NCBI GenBank assembly: GCA_020850535.1
Contig: JADZEM010000059.1
Coordinates: 1-47,405, forward strand
DNA: 47,405 nucleotides
Direction of reading: 5' to 3'
Source of the DNA: Chloroflexota bacterium
Lineage (GTDB): Bacteria; Chloroflexota; UBA6077; JACCZL01
Shown: positions 33,694 through 42,336 of the stretch, one piece after another
How the letters are laid out: each line of letters starts with the position of its first letter
Position numbering within the stretch: position 1 is the first letter of the stretch
Notes under the pieces: generated by a model
What the model was told of the DNA's origin: nothing
The model's input: only the letters and a program-made list of their open reading frames with translations
Databases searched by the model: none
Position numbers and translations under genes: made by a program

Positions 33694-35100
33694 TCAGGTG
33701 GCGGGTACGGCGGCCGGCGTCTCGCGAACCAGCTCGTGCAGGCCGGCCGCCTGGTTGATGGCCGCGCGATGGGCCGGCTGCAGCACGATGGGCGGCTCGG
33801 CCAGTCGCGCGGCGGCTTCGAGCTGGACATCGGCGGCGGCGACTGCCGCGTCCAGCTCCTCAAGCGTGCGGTCCACGAACTGGCGCAGGACCGTCCGCGC
33901 CGCGTCCAGGTCGTCGTCGGCGGCGTGCTGGCGAGCCGTGGCCTCGACGGTCGGCGCTTCGGCCAGCCACGCGGCTTCCAGCCCCCGGTACGAGGCCTGC
34001 AGCGTCGGGGCGAGGGCCGGGTGCCCGTCCACCATGCGCTGGAGCCGCTCGAACCGCCACCACGCCGAGGCCGGGTCGTACTGCCCGCCGCCGGCGTCCA
34101 GCTCGGACGGCAGGCCGACGCCGTCCAGGTAGACCGGGTGAAAGGCGCTCAGGCAGGGCGAGGTGAATGCATGCCAGACCTGGGACCGCAGTGGTCCGTC
34201 CTCGGCGCGCAGCTCGGCCACGAAGCCAGAGGCCGTCTCGCCGTTGTACTGCGCCGAGCTGTGCATGCAGATCGAGGAGAAGCACAGCTCCTGCGGCGAC
34301 CAGCGCGGGGCCATGAACGTATCGTCGTAGTGGTCGCGCAGGTGCGCCATCATCGACTGGACCGTGACCTGCCCGCCCTGCTTCCCCAGGAGATCGGTGG
34401 CTCGCTGGAAGCGGAAGCAGCGCGGCGCGATCTCGACGCTGTAATCGCCGTAGGCCCTGGCGAAGTTGAACGGCACATCCGCGCGCCACCAGCCCTGGGC
34501 CAGCGCGTACTCGACGAGGTCAGACGACGCCTCGTCCCAGTGGGTCTCGATACTGTAGACGTTGGAGATCGCCCGCGCGCCCGTGACCCGCTCGGCGGCC
34601 CAGAAGCGGCCGGCCGTCTCCAGCACCCAGGCCTCACGTGGGTCCGCGATGATGAAGGCGTTGTGGTAGTAGCGCCTGCCGTTGACCTCCGCTGAGCCGC
34701 CCTGGCCGTGCGCTTCGAGCAGCTCGACGATGACGTGCATCGCCTCGTAGGCCGTCGTGCCGCGCTCCAGGCCGAGCCGCACCAGATCCATGCCGAGCAG
34801 GCCGGTCTCGGCAAACGGCAGCTTCGACATGACGGCCTCGTTGCCGATGGCGACGCCCCACTCGTTGACGCCTGTTTCAAAGCCCCAGAGCCACCACGGG
34901 CGGCCCCCGACGACCTCCCACGTTTCCGTGACCTGCGGGATCTGGATGTACTGGCACCGCAGCGTGGTTCCTGCCGCGTGCTGGGCGCGTGGCGCGCGGA
35001 ACAGTGGCTGGCACTCGTTGGGGTGACGGTCGCTGTTCTTCGCGAAGACGACCGTGCCGTGCGCCGTCGCCGCGCCGACGGCGACCGCGGTGTCACACAT
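33694..35100 (-). CDS. Secernin-type C69 family peptidase
   Basis: The 468-residue protein begins MCDTAVAVGAATAHGTVVFA followed by KNSDRHPNECQPL, the N-terminal-nucleophile motif of secernins, in which Cys2 becomes the catalytic residue after Met removal. Dipeptidase or amidohydrolase activity is expected; the substrate is not known. It has no signal peptide. It is the first gene of a minus-strand group with the TIM-barrel protein and the N-methyl amino acid oxidase, 101 bases before the next start. Confidence 0.88.
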   Translation of the reverse strand: MCDTAVAVGAATAHGTVVFAKNSDRHPNECQPLFRAPRAQHAAGTTLRCQYIQIPQVTETWEVVGGRPWWLWGFETGVNEWGVAIGNEAVMSKLPFAETGLLGMDLVRLGLERGTTAYEAMHVIVELLEAHGQGGSAEVNGRRYYHNAFIIADPREAWVLETAGRFWAAERVTGARAISNVYSIETHWDEASSDLVEYALAQGWWRADVPFNFARAYGDYSVEIAPRCFRFQRATDLLGKQGGQVTVQSMMAHLRDHYDDTFMAPRWSPQELCFSSICMHSSAQYNGETASGFVAELRAEDGPLRSQVWHAFTSPCLSAFHPVYLDGVGLPSELDAGGGQYDPASAWWRFERLQRMVDGHPALAPTLQASYRGLEAAWLAEAPTVEATARQHAADDDLDAARTVLRQFVDRTLEELDAAVAAADVQLEAAARLAEPPIVLQPAHRAAINQAAGLHELVRETPAAVPAT

Positions 35101-35199
35101 GCTGCTGCCTCCGGATGGCTCGTATCAATCGCACGAGCCATCCCGCACATCGGGGAGAGGATAGCGGACGGCCATCGGGATGACCATTCCGCCACGCTT

Positions 35200-35239
35200 G
35201 AGAACAACAGAACGGGCGGCTGCATCAGCAGCCGCCCGT
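35200..35239 (-). terminator. Terminator of the RND transporter gene
   Basis: ACGGGCGGCTGC and GCAGCCGCCCGT form a perfect 12-bp stem with a four-base loop, followed on the minus strand by TCTGTTGTTCTC. It lies 22 bases after the RND stop codon. Confidence 0.75.
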
Positions 35240-35261
35240 CCCAACATTCGGGGGGAGACGG

Positions 35262-38200
35262 TCAGTCTTCGGAGCCGCCGCGCACCGGCGGTGGGGTCGC
35301 CACCGACGCCGTCATCGTCGGGACGGCCGGAAGGCTATGCCCCTCGGCGCTTGCCGGTCGGCCCCGTCGCAGCCGCCCGGTCAGCGCACCCACGGCATCC
35401 TTGGCGTCGTCAAGGATGGTGTACACCGAGGGCACCAGCACCAGCGTCAGCATGGTCGAGCTGATCACGCCGCCGATGATGACCACCGCCAGCGGCGCGC
35501 GCGACTCGCCGCCCTCCTCCAGCTTCATGGCCAGTGGGAGCATGGCGAAGATGACCGTCGAGGTCGTCATCAGAATCGGGCGGAGGCGGATGTAGCCCGA
35601 TTCGAGGATCGCTTCGGTGCGCTCCATGCCATCGCGGCGCAGGTTGACACAGAAGTCGATCAGCAGGATGGCGTTCTTCCCGACAAGCCCCATCAACATG
35701 ATCATGCCGATGAGCGAGAAGATGTTGAAGGTGTTGCCCGTCAGGTAGAGGCCCAGGAACGCACCGACCAGTGCCACTGGGAGGCTGAACATGATCGCGA
35801 ACGGCGTCAGCCAGGACTCGTAGAGGGCGACCATCAGCATGTAGACCAGCACGACGGACAGCGCCAGCGCCGAGATCAGCGTCAGGAACGCCGTCTCAAG
35901 CTGCTGCACCTGCCCGGCGAACGTGACGCGATACCCTTCGGGCAGCGGCAGCCTGTCGGTCTGGGCGCGGACGTCGCGCGCCACGTCGCCGAGTGAGCGT
36001 CCGCTGACGCTCGCGTTCACCTCGACCACGCGCTGGCGGTCGGTCCGCTGAATACGGGCCGGGCCAGCATCCTTCGCGATGAGGGCCACCTGATCCAGCC
36101 GGACGGTCGTAGTGGCATCCACCACCAGCGGCAACTGACCAAGTTGGCCAGGATTGGCGCGCGTCGCGTCGTTGGCGATCAGGCGAATATCGACCTGATT
36201 CCCAACGTCCGGCCGCAGCTGGGTCACCACAATGCCGCCGACCATCGTCCGCATGGCGTCTGAAACCTGCGTAGCGTTGAGGCGCAGGTCGGCCAGCCGC
36301 TCGCGGTCGAGGACGGCGCGGACCTCAGGATCGCGTTGCTGGGCGTTGTTGTTGGCGTCGACGGCGCCCTCGGTCTCTCGCACGATGGTCTCGATCTGGG
36401 TGGCGATCTCGCTGAGCTTCCCCAGATCCTCGCCGGCGATGCGGATGTTCACACCGCTGCCGCCGCCACCAGCCAGCGGGCTCTGGACGCGCGCCGAGAC
36501 CTGTGCCTCAGGCACAGATCGGCCAATACGGCGAACATCGGTGAGCACCTGGAAGACGGAGCGCTCGCGGTGATGCTTGTCTTTCAACTGCACGGCGATA
36601 CTGCCCGAGCGGGTGCCGCCGCCACCGCCGAAGCCGCCGCCACCACCGACCGTCGTGAAGACGTTCTCGACCTCGGGGATGTTCTTCAGCCCGGCCTCGA
36701 CGCGCCGAACGACCGTGTCCGTGCCCGCCAACGACGTGCCAGGGGGCATGGTGATGCTGACCTGGAAGTTGCCGTCATCCTCGGGCGGCGCGTACTCCGA
36801 GCCGATCATGTTCGTCCTGAGCATCATGTACGAGCCGAACAGGATCAGGAAGCTGGCCGCCACCACCAGCCAGCGGACCTTGAGCGCGCGTGCCAGCAGC
36901 CAGCGGTACCCGGCCGCCAGGCGGTCGTAGCCACGGTCCCAGAACACTCCGAACCGCGCCAGCGGACCACGGCGCTCGTGTCCGGGCTGGAGCCAGCGCG
37001 AGGCCAGCATCGGCGTCAGCGTGAAGGAGACCAGCAGCGAGAAGAGCGTCGCCGCGGCGATGGTGATACCGAACTCCTTGAAGAGCCGGCCGATGTTCCC
37101 CGTCATGAAGCTGACGGGCAGGAACACGATCACGTCGACCAGGGTGATCGAGATGGCCGCCAGCCCGATCTCGCTCCGTCCGCGCAGGGCCGCCGTGCGT
37201 GGTTCCTGACCTTCCTCGAGATGGCGCGAGATGTTCTCGATGACAACGATCGAGTCGTCCACGAGGATACCGATGGTCAAGGCCAGGGCTAACAACGTGA
37301 TGATGTTCAGGCTGAAGCCCATCACGAACATCACCAGGAACGTCGAGATCAGCGACGTGGGGATCGCCAGCAGCACGATGAACGTGTTGCGCCAGGTGTG
37401 CAGGAACAGCAGCAGGACGATGCCCGTCAACACCACCGCGAGATTCAGGTCGAAGATGACGGCGTCAATCGAGCGGCGGGTGAAGATCGACGTGTCGCTG
37501 GTGATCGTCATTCGCACATCGCGAGGCAGCGCTCGCTGCAGCGTCGTGATCGCGTTCTTGACGTTGTCGGCCACCTGGATGCTGTTCGCGTCGGCCTGCT
37601 TGACGATCGAGAAGCCGACCGCGTCCGCGCCGTTGAAGCGCTGGAGGCGCGTGACCTCGCGGGTGGTGTCCACCACCTCGCCGATGTCCTGCACGCGGAT
37701 GACGCGGCCAGTCACGGCGGCGGCCTGGGCGTTCGCGCCGGTGCCGACCGTCTGAATGCCCGTTGCGCCCGGCCCGACGATGACGAGGTTCTTCAGCTCT
37801 TCGACGGTCTTGACGGACGCCAGCGCGCGAACGCTCTCGGAGCCTGCGCCCTCGGTGACACGACCACTGGGCGTACTGACGTTCTCACGCTGAAGCGCCG
37901 TCTGGACCGTCGAGAGGGCGACGCCGTAGGCGCGCAGCTTGTTCGGATCGATCTTGACCTGGATCTCGCGCTGCAGGCCGCCGAGCAACTGCACGTCGGC
38001 GACGCCGTCCACCGACTGGAGTCTCGGCAGGATGGTGTCGTTGGCAAGGTCGAACAACTCGTTGAGCGGCCTGTTGCTCGACACCGCGATGTTCATGATC
38101 GGGAAGGCGTTCTGATCGGCCTTCGTGACCTGGGGCGCATCCATCGCCTCGGGCAGCCGGCGGCGAATCGAGGAGATGCGACGTTCGACGTCCATCGCCG

Positions 38201-38510
38201 CCTGGTTGGTCTCGGTGCCCTCGACGAACCGAATGTTGAGGCTGACGGAGCCCTCGTTCGAGGTCGAGGTGATGCTCTCGATGCCCGGGAGGCCGGAGAC
38301 GGCGTTCTCGACGGGCTTGGCGATCAGCTCCTCGATGTCGGTGGGCGCAGCGCCGGCATACTGGATCGAGACGAACACAGCCGGGAAGCTGATCGCCGGG
38401 AAGCGGTCAACTTTCATCCTCGTGTACGAGACGGCGCCCATGAGCACAAGGCCCAGGAGCAGCATCAGAATCGCGAGCGGCCGATTGATCGCGAGCCGGG
38501 TAAGACCCAT
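35262..38510 (-). CDS. RND-family efflux permease (HAE1/AcrB-like)
   Basis: The 1082-residue protein has the 12-helix RND layout. The N-terminal TRLAINRPLAILMLLLGLVL helix is followed by a large extracytoplasmic loop, a central helix bundle with NIITLLALALTIGILVDDSI carrying the proton-relay acidic pair, a second large loop and the closing GLVGKNAILLIDF segment. A Gly-rich stretch, GGGGGFGGGGG, lies in the second loop. Substrates cannot be named. No periplasmic adaptor or outer-membrane channel gene is adjacent, which fits a monoderm-like host. ATG 38510 has GGAG upstream and is preferred over 38552. Confidence 0.93.
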   Translation of the reverse strand: MGLTRLAINRPLAILMLLLGLVLMGAVSYTRMKVDRFPAISFPAVFVSIQYAGAAPTDIEELIAKPVENAVSGLPGIESITSTSNEGSVSLNIRFVEGTETNQAAMDVERRISSIRRRLPEAMDAPQVTKADQNAFPIMNIAVSSNRPLNELFDLANDTILPRLQSVDGVADVQLLGGLQREIQVKIDPNKLRAYGVALSTVQTALQRENVSTPSGRVTEGAGSESVRALASVKTVEELKNLVIVGPGATGIQTVGTGANAQAAAVTGRVIRVQDIGEVVDTTREVTRLQRFNGADAVGFSIVKQADANSIQVADNVKNAITTLQRALPRDVRMTITSDTSIFTRRSIDAVIFDLNLAVVLTGIVLLLFLHTWRNTFIVLLAIPTSLISTFLVMFVMGFSLNIITLLALALTIGILVDDSIVVIENISRHLEEGQEPRTAALRGRSEIGLAAISITLVDVIVFLPVSFMTGNIGRLFKEFGITIAAATLFSLLVSFTLTPMLASRWLQPGHERRGPLARFGVFWDRGYDRLAAGYRWLLARALKVRWLVVAASFLILFGSYMMLRTNMIGSEYAPPEDDGNFQVSITMPPGTSLAGTDTVVRRVEAGLKNIPEVENVFTTVGGGGGFGGGGGTRSGSIAVQLKDKHHRERSVFQVLTDVRRIGRSVPEAQVSARVQSPLAGGGGSGVNIRIAGEDLGKLSEIATQIETIVRETEGAVDANNNAQQRDPEVRAVLDRERLADLRLNATQVSDAMRTMVGGIVVTQLRPDVGNQVDIRLIANDATRANPGQLGQLPLVVDATTTVRLDQVALIAKDAGPARIQRTDRQRVVEVNASVSGRSLGDVARDVRAQTDRLPLPEGYRVTFAGQVQQLETAFLTLISALALSVVLVYMLMVALYESWLTPFAIMFSLPVALVGAFLGLYLTGNTFNIFSLIGMIMLMGLVGKNAILLIDFCVNLRRDGMERTEAILESGYIRLRPILMTTSTVIFAMLPLAMKLEEGGESRAPLAVVIIGGVISSTMLTLVLVPSVYTILDDAKDAVGALTGRLRRGRPASAEGHSLPAVPTMTASVATPPPVRGGSED

Positions 38511-38722
38511 CGAGTGCTCCAGCGATCCGGCGTCGGCACACGACGCGGACACAACCTTGCGACGGTGGCCTCAACCGGGCCATCGTGTGCCAATGGCGCC
38601 TGCGCGGACATTCTGCCGCGCCTTCCCAGTCAAGGCAAGCCCTTTGACAAACTTTTTACAAATCGGAGGCGATTCCTGGGAGTTTGACGCCATCCTGTGC
38701 ACGCCCGCACGATATACGGGAC

Positions 38723-39145
38723 ATGCAAGAGCGGATCTCAGCGTGGGCTGGTCTGGCGCTGCTCGTGATTGCCGGGATCGTGGCACTGGCCGGGCCGGTG
38801 CTGGAGGCGCGCCAGCGCGGGCCGGAAGGGCCGGCCCGGGCCTACCTCGCTGCCGTCGAGCGCGGCGACGTCGACGGCGCGCTGGGCCTGATCGACCCGG
38901 CCGCGCGTGAGGCGCTGCGCGAGCGCGTCACGCTGCAGCAGCGCAACCGCTACGCCATCGGCGCGCTGGTGCTCGGCCGCCCGTCAGTGTGGGACCGCCT
39001 GACCGGCCGAGTCCTTCCGGCCGCCTGGGTCACCGTGACCGCCGACGTCACGACGATCGCCGGCGACCGATGGAGCAGCACCTCAACGGCCCCAGTGGTC
39101 GAGCGCGACGGCGTCTGGTACCTGGCCGGGCCACTGTTCGCCTGA
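38723..39145 (+). CDS. Small membrane-anchored hypothetical protein
   Basis: The 140-residue protein has a helix at about 6-27 (WAGLALLVIAGIVALAGPVL), then a soluble domain with AYLAAVERGDVDGALGLIDP and a C-terminal strand pattern ending VERDGVWYLAGPLFA. This recalls the DUF4878/NTF2-like fold of lipoprotein-like stress proteins, but the match is weak. A short imperfect tandem repeat (GCCGGGCCACTGTTCGCC and variants) crosses its stop codon up to 39205. It is divergent from the RND gene. Confidence 0.7.
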   Translation: MQERISAWAGLALLVIAGIVALAGPVLEARQRGPEGPARAYLAAVERGDVDGALGLIDPAAREALRERVTLQQRNRYAIGALVLGRPSVWDRLTGRVLPAAWVTVTADVTTIAGDRWSSTSTAPVVERDGVWYLAGPLFA

Positions 39146-39220
39146 CCGCTGTTCGCCCGAGCGCCGGGCCACTGCCCGCCTGAGCGCCGGGCCACCGTTC
39201 GCCGGTCCCGCGTCTGACGG

Positions 39221-40576
39221 TCAGTTCTTCTCGTCGCGCCCCCGGAAGATCATCCGGATCGCCGTGCCCTCGAAGCCGAATGCCTGCCGGATCTGGTTTT
39301 CGAGGTAGCGCTGATACGTGAAGTGCATCAGCTTCGGATCGTTGACGAAGAAGACGAACGTCGGCGGGCGCACGTCGGCCTGGGTCGCATAGAAGATCTT
39401 TAGCTGCCGCCCGCCCTCAGAGCGCGGGTGGCGCACGACGGCCTCGCGGACCATCTCGATCAGCTTGGGGGTGGTGACCCGCTTGTCGCGCTCGGCCTGG
39501 ACCGCGTCGGCCAGCTCCAGCACGCGCGGGGCGCGCTGGCCGGTCATGGCCGAGATGAACACCAACGGCGCCCAGTCCACGAAGTTCAGATCGCGCCGAA
39601 TCATCGTGGTGTACTCGTTCGCCGTGAAGTTGTCCTTCTCCAGCAAGTCCCACTTGTTGACGGCGATGACGAGGCCCTTCTTGGCCTCCTGCACGTACCC
39701 GGCGACGTGGGTGTCCTGCGCCGTCACGCCATCGACCGCGTCGATGACGAGGATCGCGATCTCGGCGCGCTCGATGGCGCGGACCGCCCGCAGCACGCTG
39801 AACTTCTCCACGCCCTGTTCGATGCGCCCGCGCCGCCGGATGCCGGCCGTGTCGATCAGGCGGACCCGCTTGCCGTGCCACCGCAGCTCGGTGTCGAGGG
39901 CGTCGCGGGTGGTCCCAGGGATCGGGCTGACGATGGCCCGGTCCTTCCCGAGCAGCCGATTCAACAGCGACGACTTCCCGACGTTCGGCCGCCCGACGAT
40001 GGCGATGGAAAGGTCCGGCTCCTCGTCCTCGACCGGGGGCGACTCGCGCAGGTTCTCAACCACGGCGTCCAGCAGATCGCCGGTGCCGGTTCCGTGAATC
40101 GCCGAGAAGGGGATCGGCTCGCCGAGGCCCAGCTCGTACAGCTCCACCGCGCCCTGCAGGCCGCGCTTGCCCTCAGCCTTGTTCGCGCCGAGCACGATGG
40201 GCTTCTCGGAGCGGCGCAGCAGCTGCGCCACGTCCATGTCGGCGCTGGAGAGGCCGTTCAGCGCGTCCACCAGGAAGACGATGACGTCGGCCTCCTCCAT
40301 CGCCTCCTGGGCCTGATCCAGAATGTGCGAGAGCGGCAGCGTGCCCCAGCGGGCGGGATCACCAGGGCCGCGCAGGATGTCGGTCTCGACGCCGATGCCG
40401 CCGGTATCGACCACGGTCATCTCGTGACCGTTCCAGTCGGTGGTGCCGTAGAGACGGTCGCGCGTCGTGCCGGGCACGTCGTGCATGACGGCGCGTTGCT
40501 CGCCGATCAGGCGGTTGAAGAGGGTCGACTTGCCGACGTTTGGTCGGCCGACAATTGCCACGACGGGCCGGGCCAT
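39221..40576 (-). CDS. der: Ribosome biogenesis GTPase Der
   Basis: Der (EngA) binds the 50S subunit and is essential for its assembly. The 451-residue protein has two G domains, each with P-loop GRPNVGKS (residues 10-17 and about 182-189), switch motifs PGTTRD, and DTGG or DTAG, plus a C-terminal KH-like domain (about 355-440). The second domain has the normal NKWD. The first has NKAE instead of NKxD at the base-recognition motif. The ATG at 40576 is at the start of the first domain. It stands alone on its strand. Confidence 0.96.
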   Translation of the reverse strand: MARPVVAIVGRPNVGKSTLFNRLIGEQRAVMHDVPGTTRDRLYGTTDWNGHEMTVVDTGGIGVETDILRGPGDPARWGTLPLSHILDQAQEAMEEADVIVFLVDALNGLSSADMDVAQLLRRSEKPIVLGANKAEGKRGLQGAVELYELGLGEPIPFSAIHGTGTGDLLDAVVENLRESPPVEDEEPDLSIAIVGRPNVGKSSLLNRLLGKDRAIVSPIPGTTRDALDTELRWHGKRVRLIDTAGIRRRGRIEQGVEKFSVLRAVRAIERAEIAILVIDAVDGVTAQDTHVAGYVQEAKKGLVIAVNKWDLLEKDNFTANEYTTMIRRDLNFVDWAPLVFISAMTGQRAPRVLELADAVQAERDKRVTTPKLIEMVREAVVRHPRSEGGRQLKIFYATQADVRPPTFVFFVNDPKLMHFTYQRYLENQIRQAFGFEGTAIRMIFRGRDEKN

Positions 40577-40765
40577 GTTGGTGCTCCATCTGCCGAGCCC
40601 GCAAGCTCGCTACCTGCACATACTCGTTGGGGGAATGATGCGGGACAGCAGGGGCAACGGTCGAATCTTCGCGGGCGTCGGGTTCTGGGGCTGAGTTTCG
40701 GGGCTGGGTCGTGGGGCGTGGGTCCTGGGGCGTGGGTCCTGGGTCGTAGGGCGTGGGGCGTGGGG

Positions 40766-41047
40766 CGTGGGTCGTGGGTCGTGGTGAAAGCGTGCAAGTC
40801 GCAGTTGTCATCCTGAGCGCAGCGAAGGACCTCACCCGCTGACGCGGGCTTGACGGTGGCGGCCTTCCACTCGTCGGGTAAGAACCAGAACCTCACCCGT
40901 TGACGCTAGAGGTGACGGTCAGCGGGTTGGGCGCAAGAGGGTGGTCGGTAGGTAATGCAGATGTTGACGGTCAGCGGGTGAGGTCCTTCGCTGCGCTCAG
41001 GATGACAACTGCGACTTGCACGCTTTCACCACGACCCACGACCCACG
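40766..41047. repeat. Perfect 78-bp inverted repeat (family 3)
   Basis: Bases 40766-40843 and 40970-41047 are exact reverse complements over 78 bases, with a 126-base spacer. The arms include GTCATCCTGAGCGCAGCGAA followed by GGACCTCACCCGCTGAC. The spacer has further copies of the GTCAGCGGGT motif. Outer flanks with GTGGGTCGTGGG also mirror CCCACGACCCA less exactly. No gene is present in 40577-41078. A related half-copy is at 47155-47405. Confidence 0.85.
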
Positions 41048-41078
41048 ACCCACGACCCAGGACCCACGCCCCTGGCCG

Positions 41079-42053
41079 CTAGAACCAGAGCGCCTTGTTG
41101 ACCTGGTTGACCAGCGGCTCGCCCGCTGCGAACCGCTTCGCATTCGCCACCAGCAGGTCGCGGCGGCGGTCGTCCAGGTACGGCCCGAAGCCCGCCGTGT
41201 GCGGCGTCAGCATCACGTTCGGGGCGTCCCAGAGCGGGTGATCGGCCGGCAGCGGCTCGATCTCGTACACGTCGAGCGCTGCGCCGGCGATGGTCCCGTT
41301 CCGCAACGCGGCGTTGAGGTCATCCAGCTTCGTGGTCATGCCGCGCCCGATATTGATGAAGAACGCCGACGGCTTCATCCTGGCGAAGCGCTCGGCGTTG
41401 AACAGACCTTCCGTCTCGGGCGTGTGAGGGATGGTCAGGATGACGAAGTCGGCGCGGCCAAGCTGCGCGTCGAGGGCCTCCGGGCGGTGCAGCTCGGAGA
41501 TGCCCTGCGGGGCCTGCTCCACGCGGCCATCGATGCCGATTACCGTCACGCCGAGCTGCGAAAGGTACTTCGCGGCTTCGGCGCCGATCCCGCCGACGCC
41601 CATGATCAGCGCCGTGGACTCGGGCAGATAGACCGTGCCGGTGTCGAGCCGCTCGGGCTTGTACTCATGCCGTAGCTGGCGCGGGAAGTAGTAGTGGAAC
41701 CCCCGCGCAAACGCCAGTACGAACGCCAGGATGTGTGCGGCGATATGCTCGTTGAAGATGCCTCGAAAGTTGGTGGCGATGCTCGGGTGCTCGACCAGCC
41801 GCTGGAAGTAGTAGCCGGCTGGCGGCGCGATGGCTGGGGCTGCGATCCACTTCAGGCGCCCGGCCTTTGCAAGCAGCTCCTGGTTGAGCGTCCCGAACAC
41901 GGCGTCGGTGTCGGGGATCTCCTTCAGCGCCTCCTCGTCCGTCTCCGCGACTACGACCGTCGCCTCGGGCACGGCCTTCGCAATCGCCTCGGCCCACTCG
42001 CGCGTCTTCTCGCGCTGGGGCGGCAGGAACGTCATCTTGAATGGAGTCGGCAC
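41079..42053 (-). CDS. D-2-hydroxyacid dehydrogenase
   Basis: The 324-residue NAD(P)-dependent enzyme reduces a 2-oxoacid or oxidises its D-hydroxy form. The Rossmann motif GVGGIGAEAAKYL, the INIGRGM segment and the catalytic His in TPHTAGFGPY are visible, with Glu in YEIEPLP. The substrate is not readable. ATG 42059 has AGGAGG with no spacing, so I chose the GTG at 42053, which has it at six bases; the longer 42317 start is antisense to the neighbour's promoter region. Confidence 0.88.
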   Translation of the reverse strand: MPTPFKMTFLPPQREKTREWAEAIAKAVPEATVVVAETDEEALKEIPDTDAVFGTLNQELLAKAGRLKWIAAPAIAPPAGYYFQRLVEHPSIATNFRGIFNEHIAAHILAFVLAFARGFHYYFPRQLRHEYKPERLDTGTVYLPESTALIMGVGGIGAEAAKYLSQLGVTVIGIDGRVEQAPQGISELHRPEALDAQLGRADFVILTIPHTPETEGLFNAERFARMKPSAFFINIGRGMTTKLDDLNAALRNGTIAGAALDVYEIEPLPADHPLWDAPNVMLTPHTAGFGPYLDDRRRDLLVANAKRFAAGEPLVNQVNKALWF

Positions 42054-42336
42054 GGGCATCCTCCTGTGCGTGGCTGTCCTGGCGCAGCCAGGTGCGGGCG
42101 GTCGGGTTGCGGTGGCCCTCCCCGCCGCACGGCGAATTGCCGCGGGTTGGGCCGCCCGACAGGATAGCAGCCAGTCGCGTTGTGCGCGGTTGATGCCACC
42201 TGCTGCCGCCGATCTGAAACGCTTTAGGGTGTTCGGGCATAATGGCAGGACGCGATGGCCGCACGCGATGGTGCGGCGGCCGATTCGACCGGTTTCCCGG
42301 CAGTCCGCCTTTCCCATTCACCGGAGGTGACGCACC

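Noticed and set aside
40700-40790. G-rich GTGGGTCGTGGG run as a functional G-quadruplex
   Set aside because: The runs are irregular and belong to the flank of the family 3 repeat; no further support.
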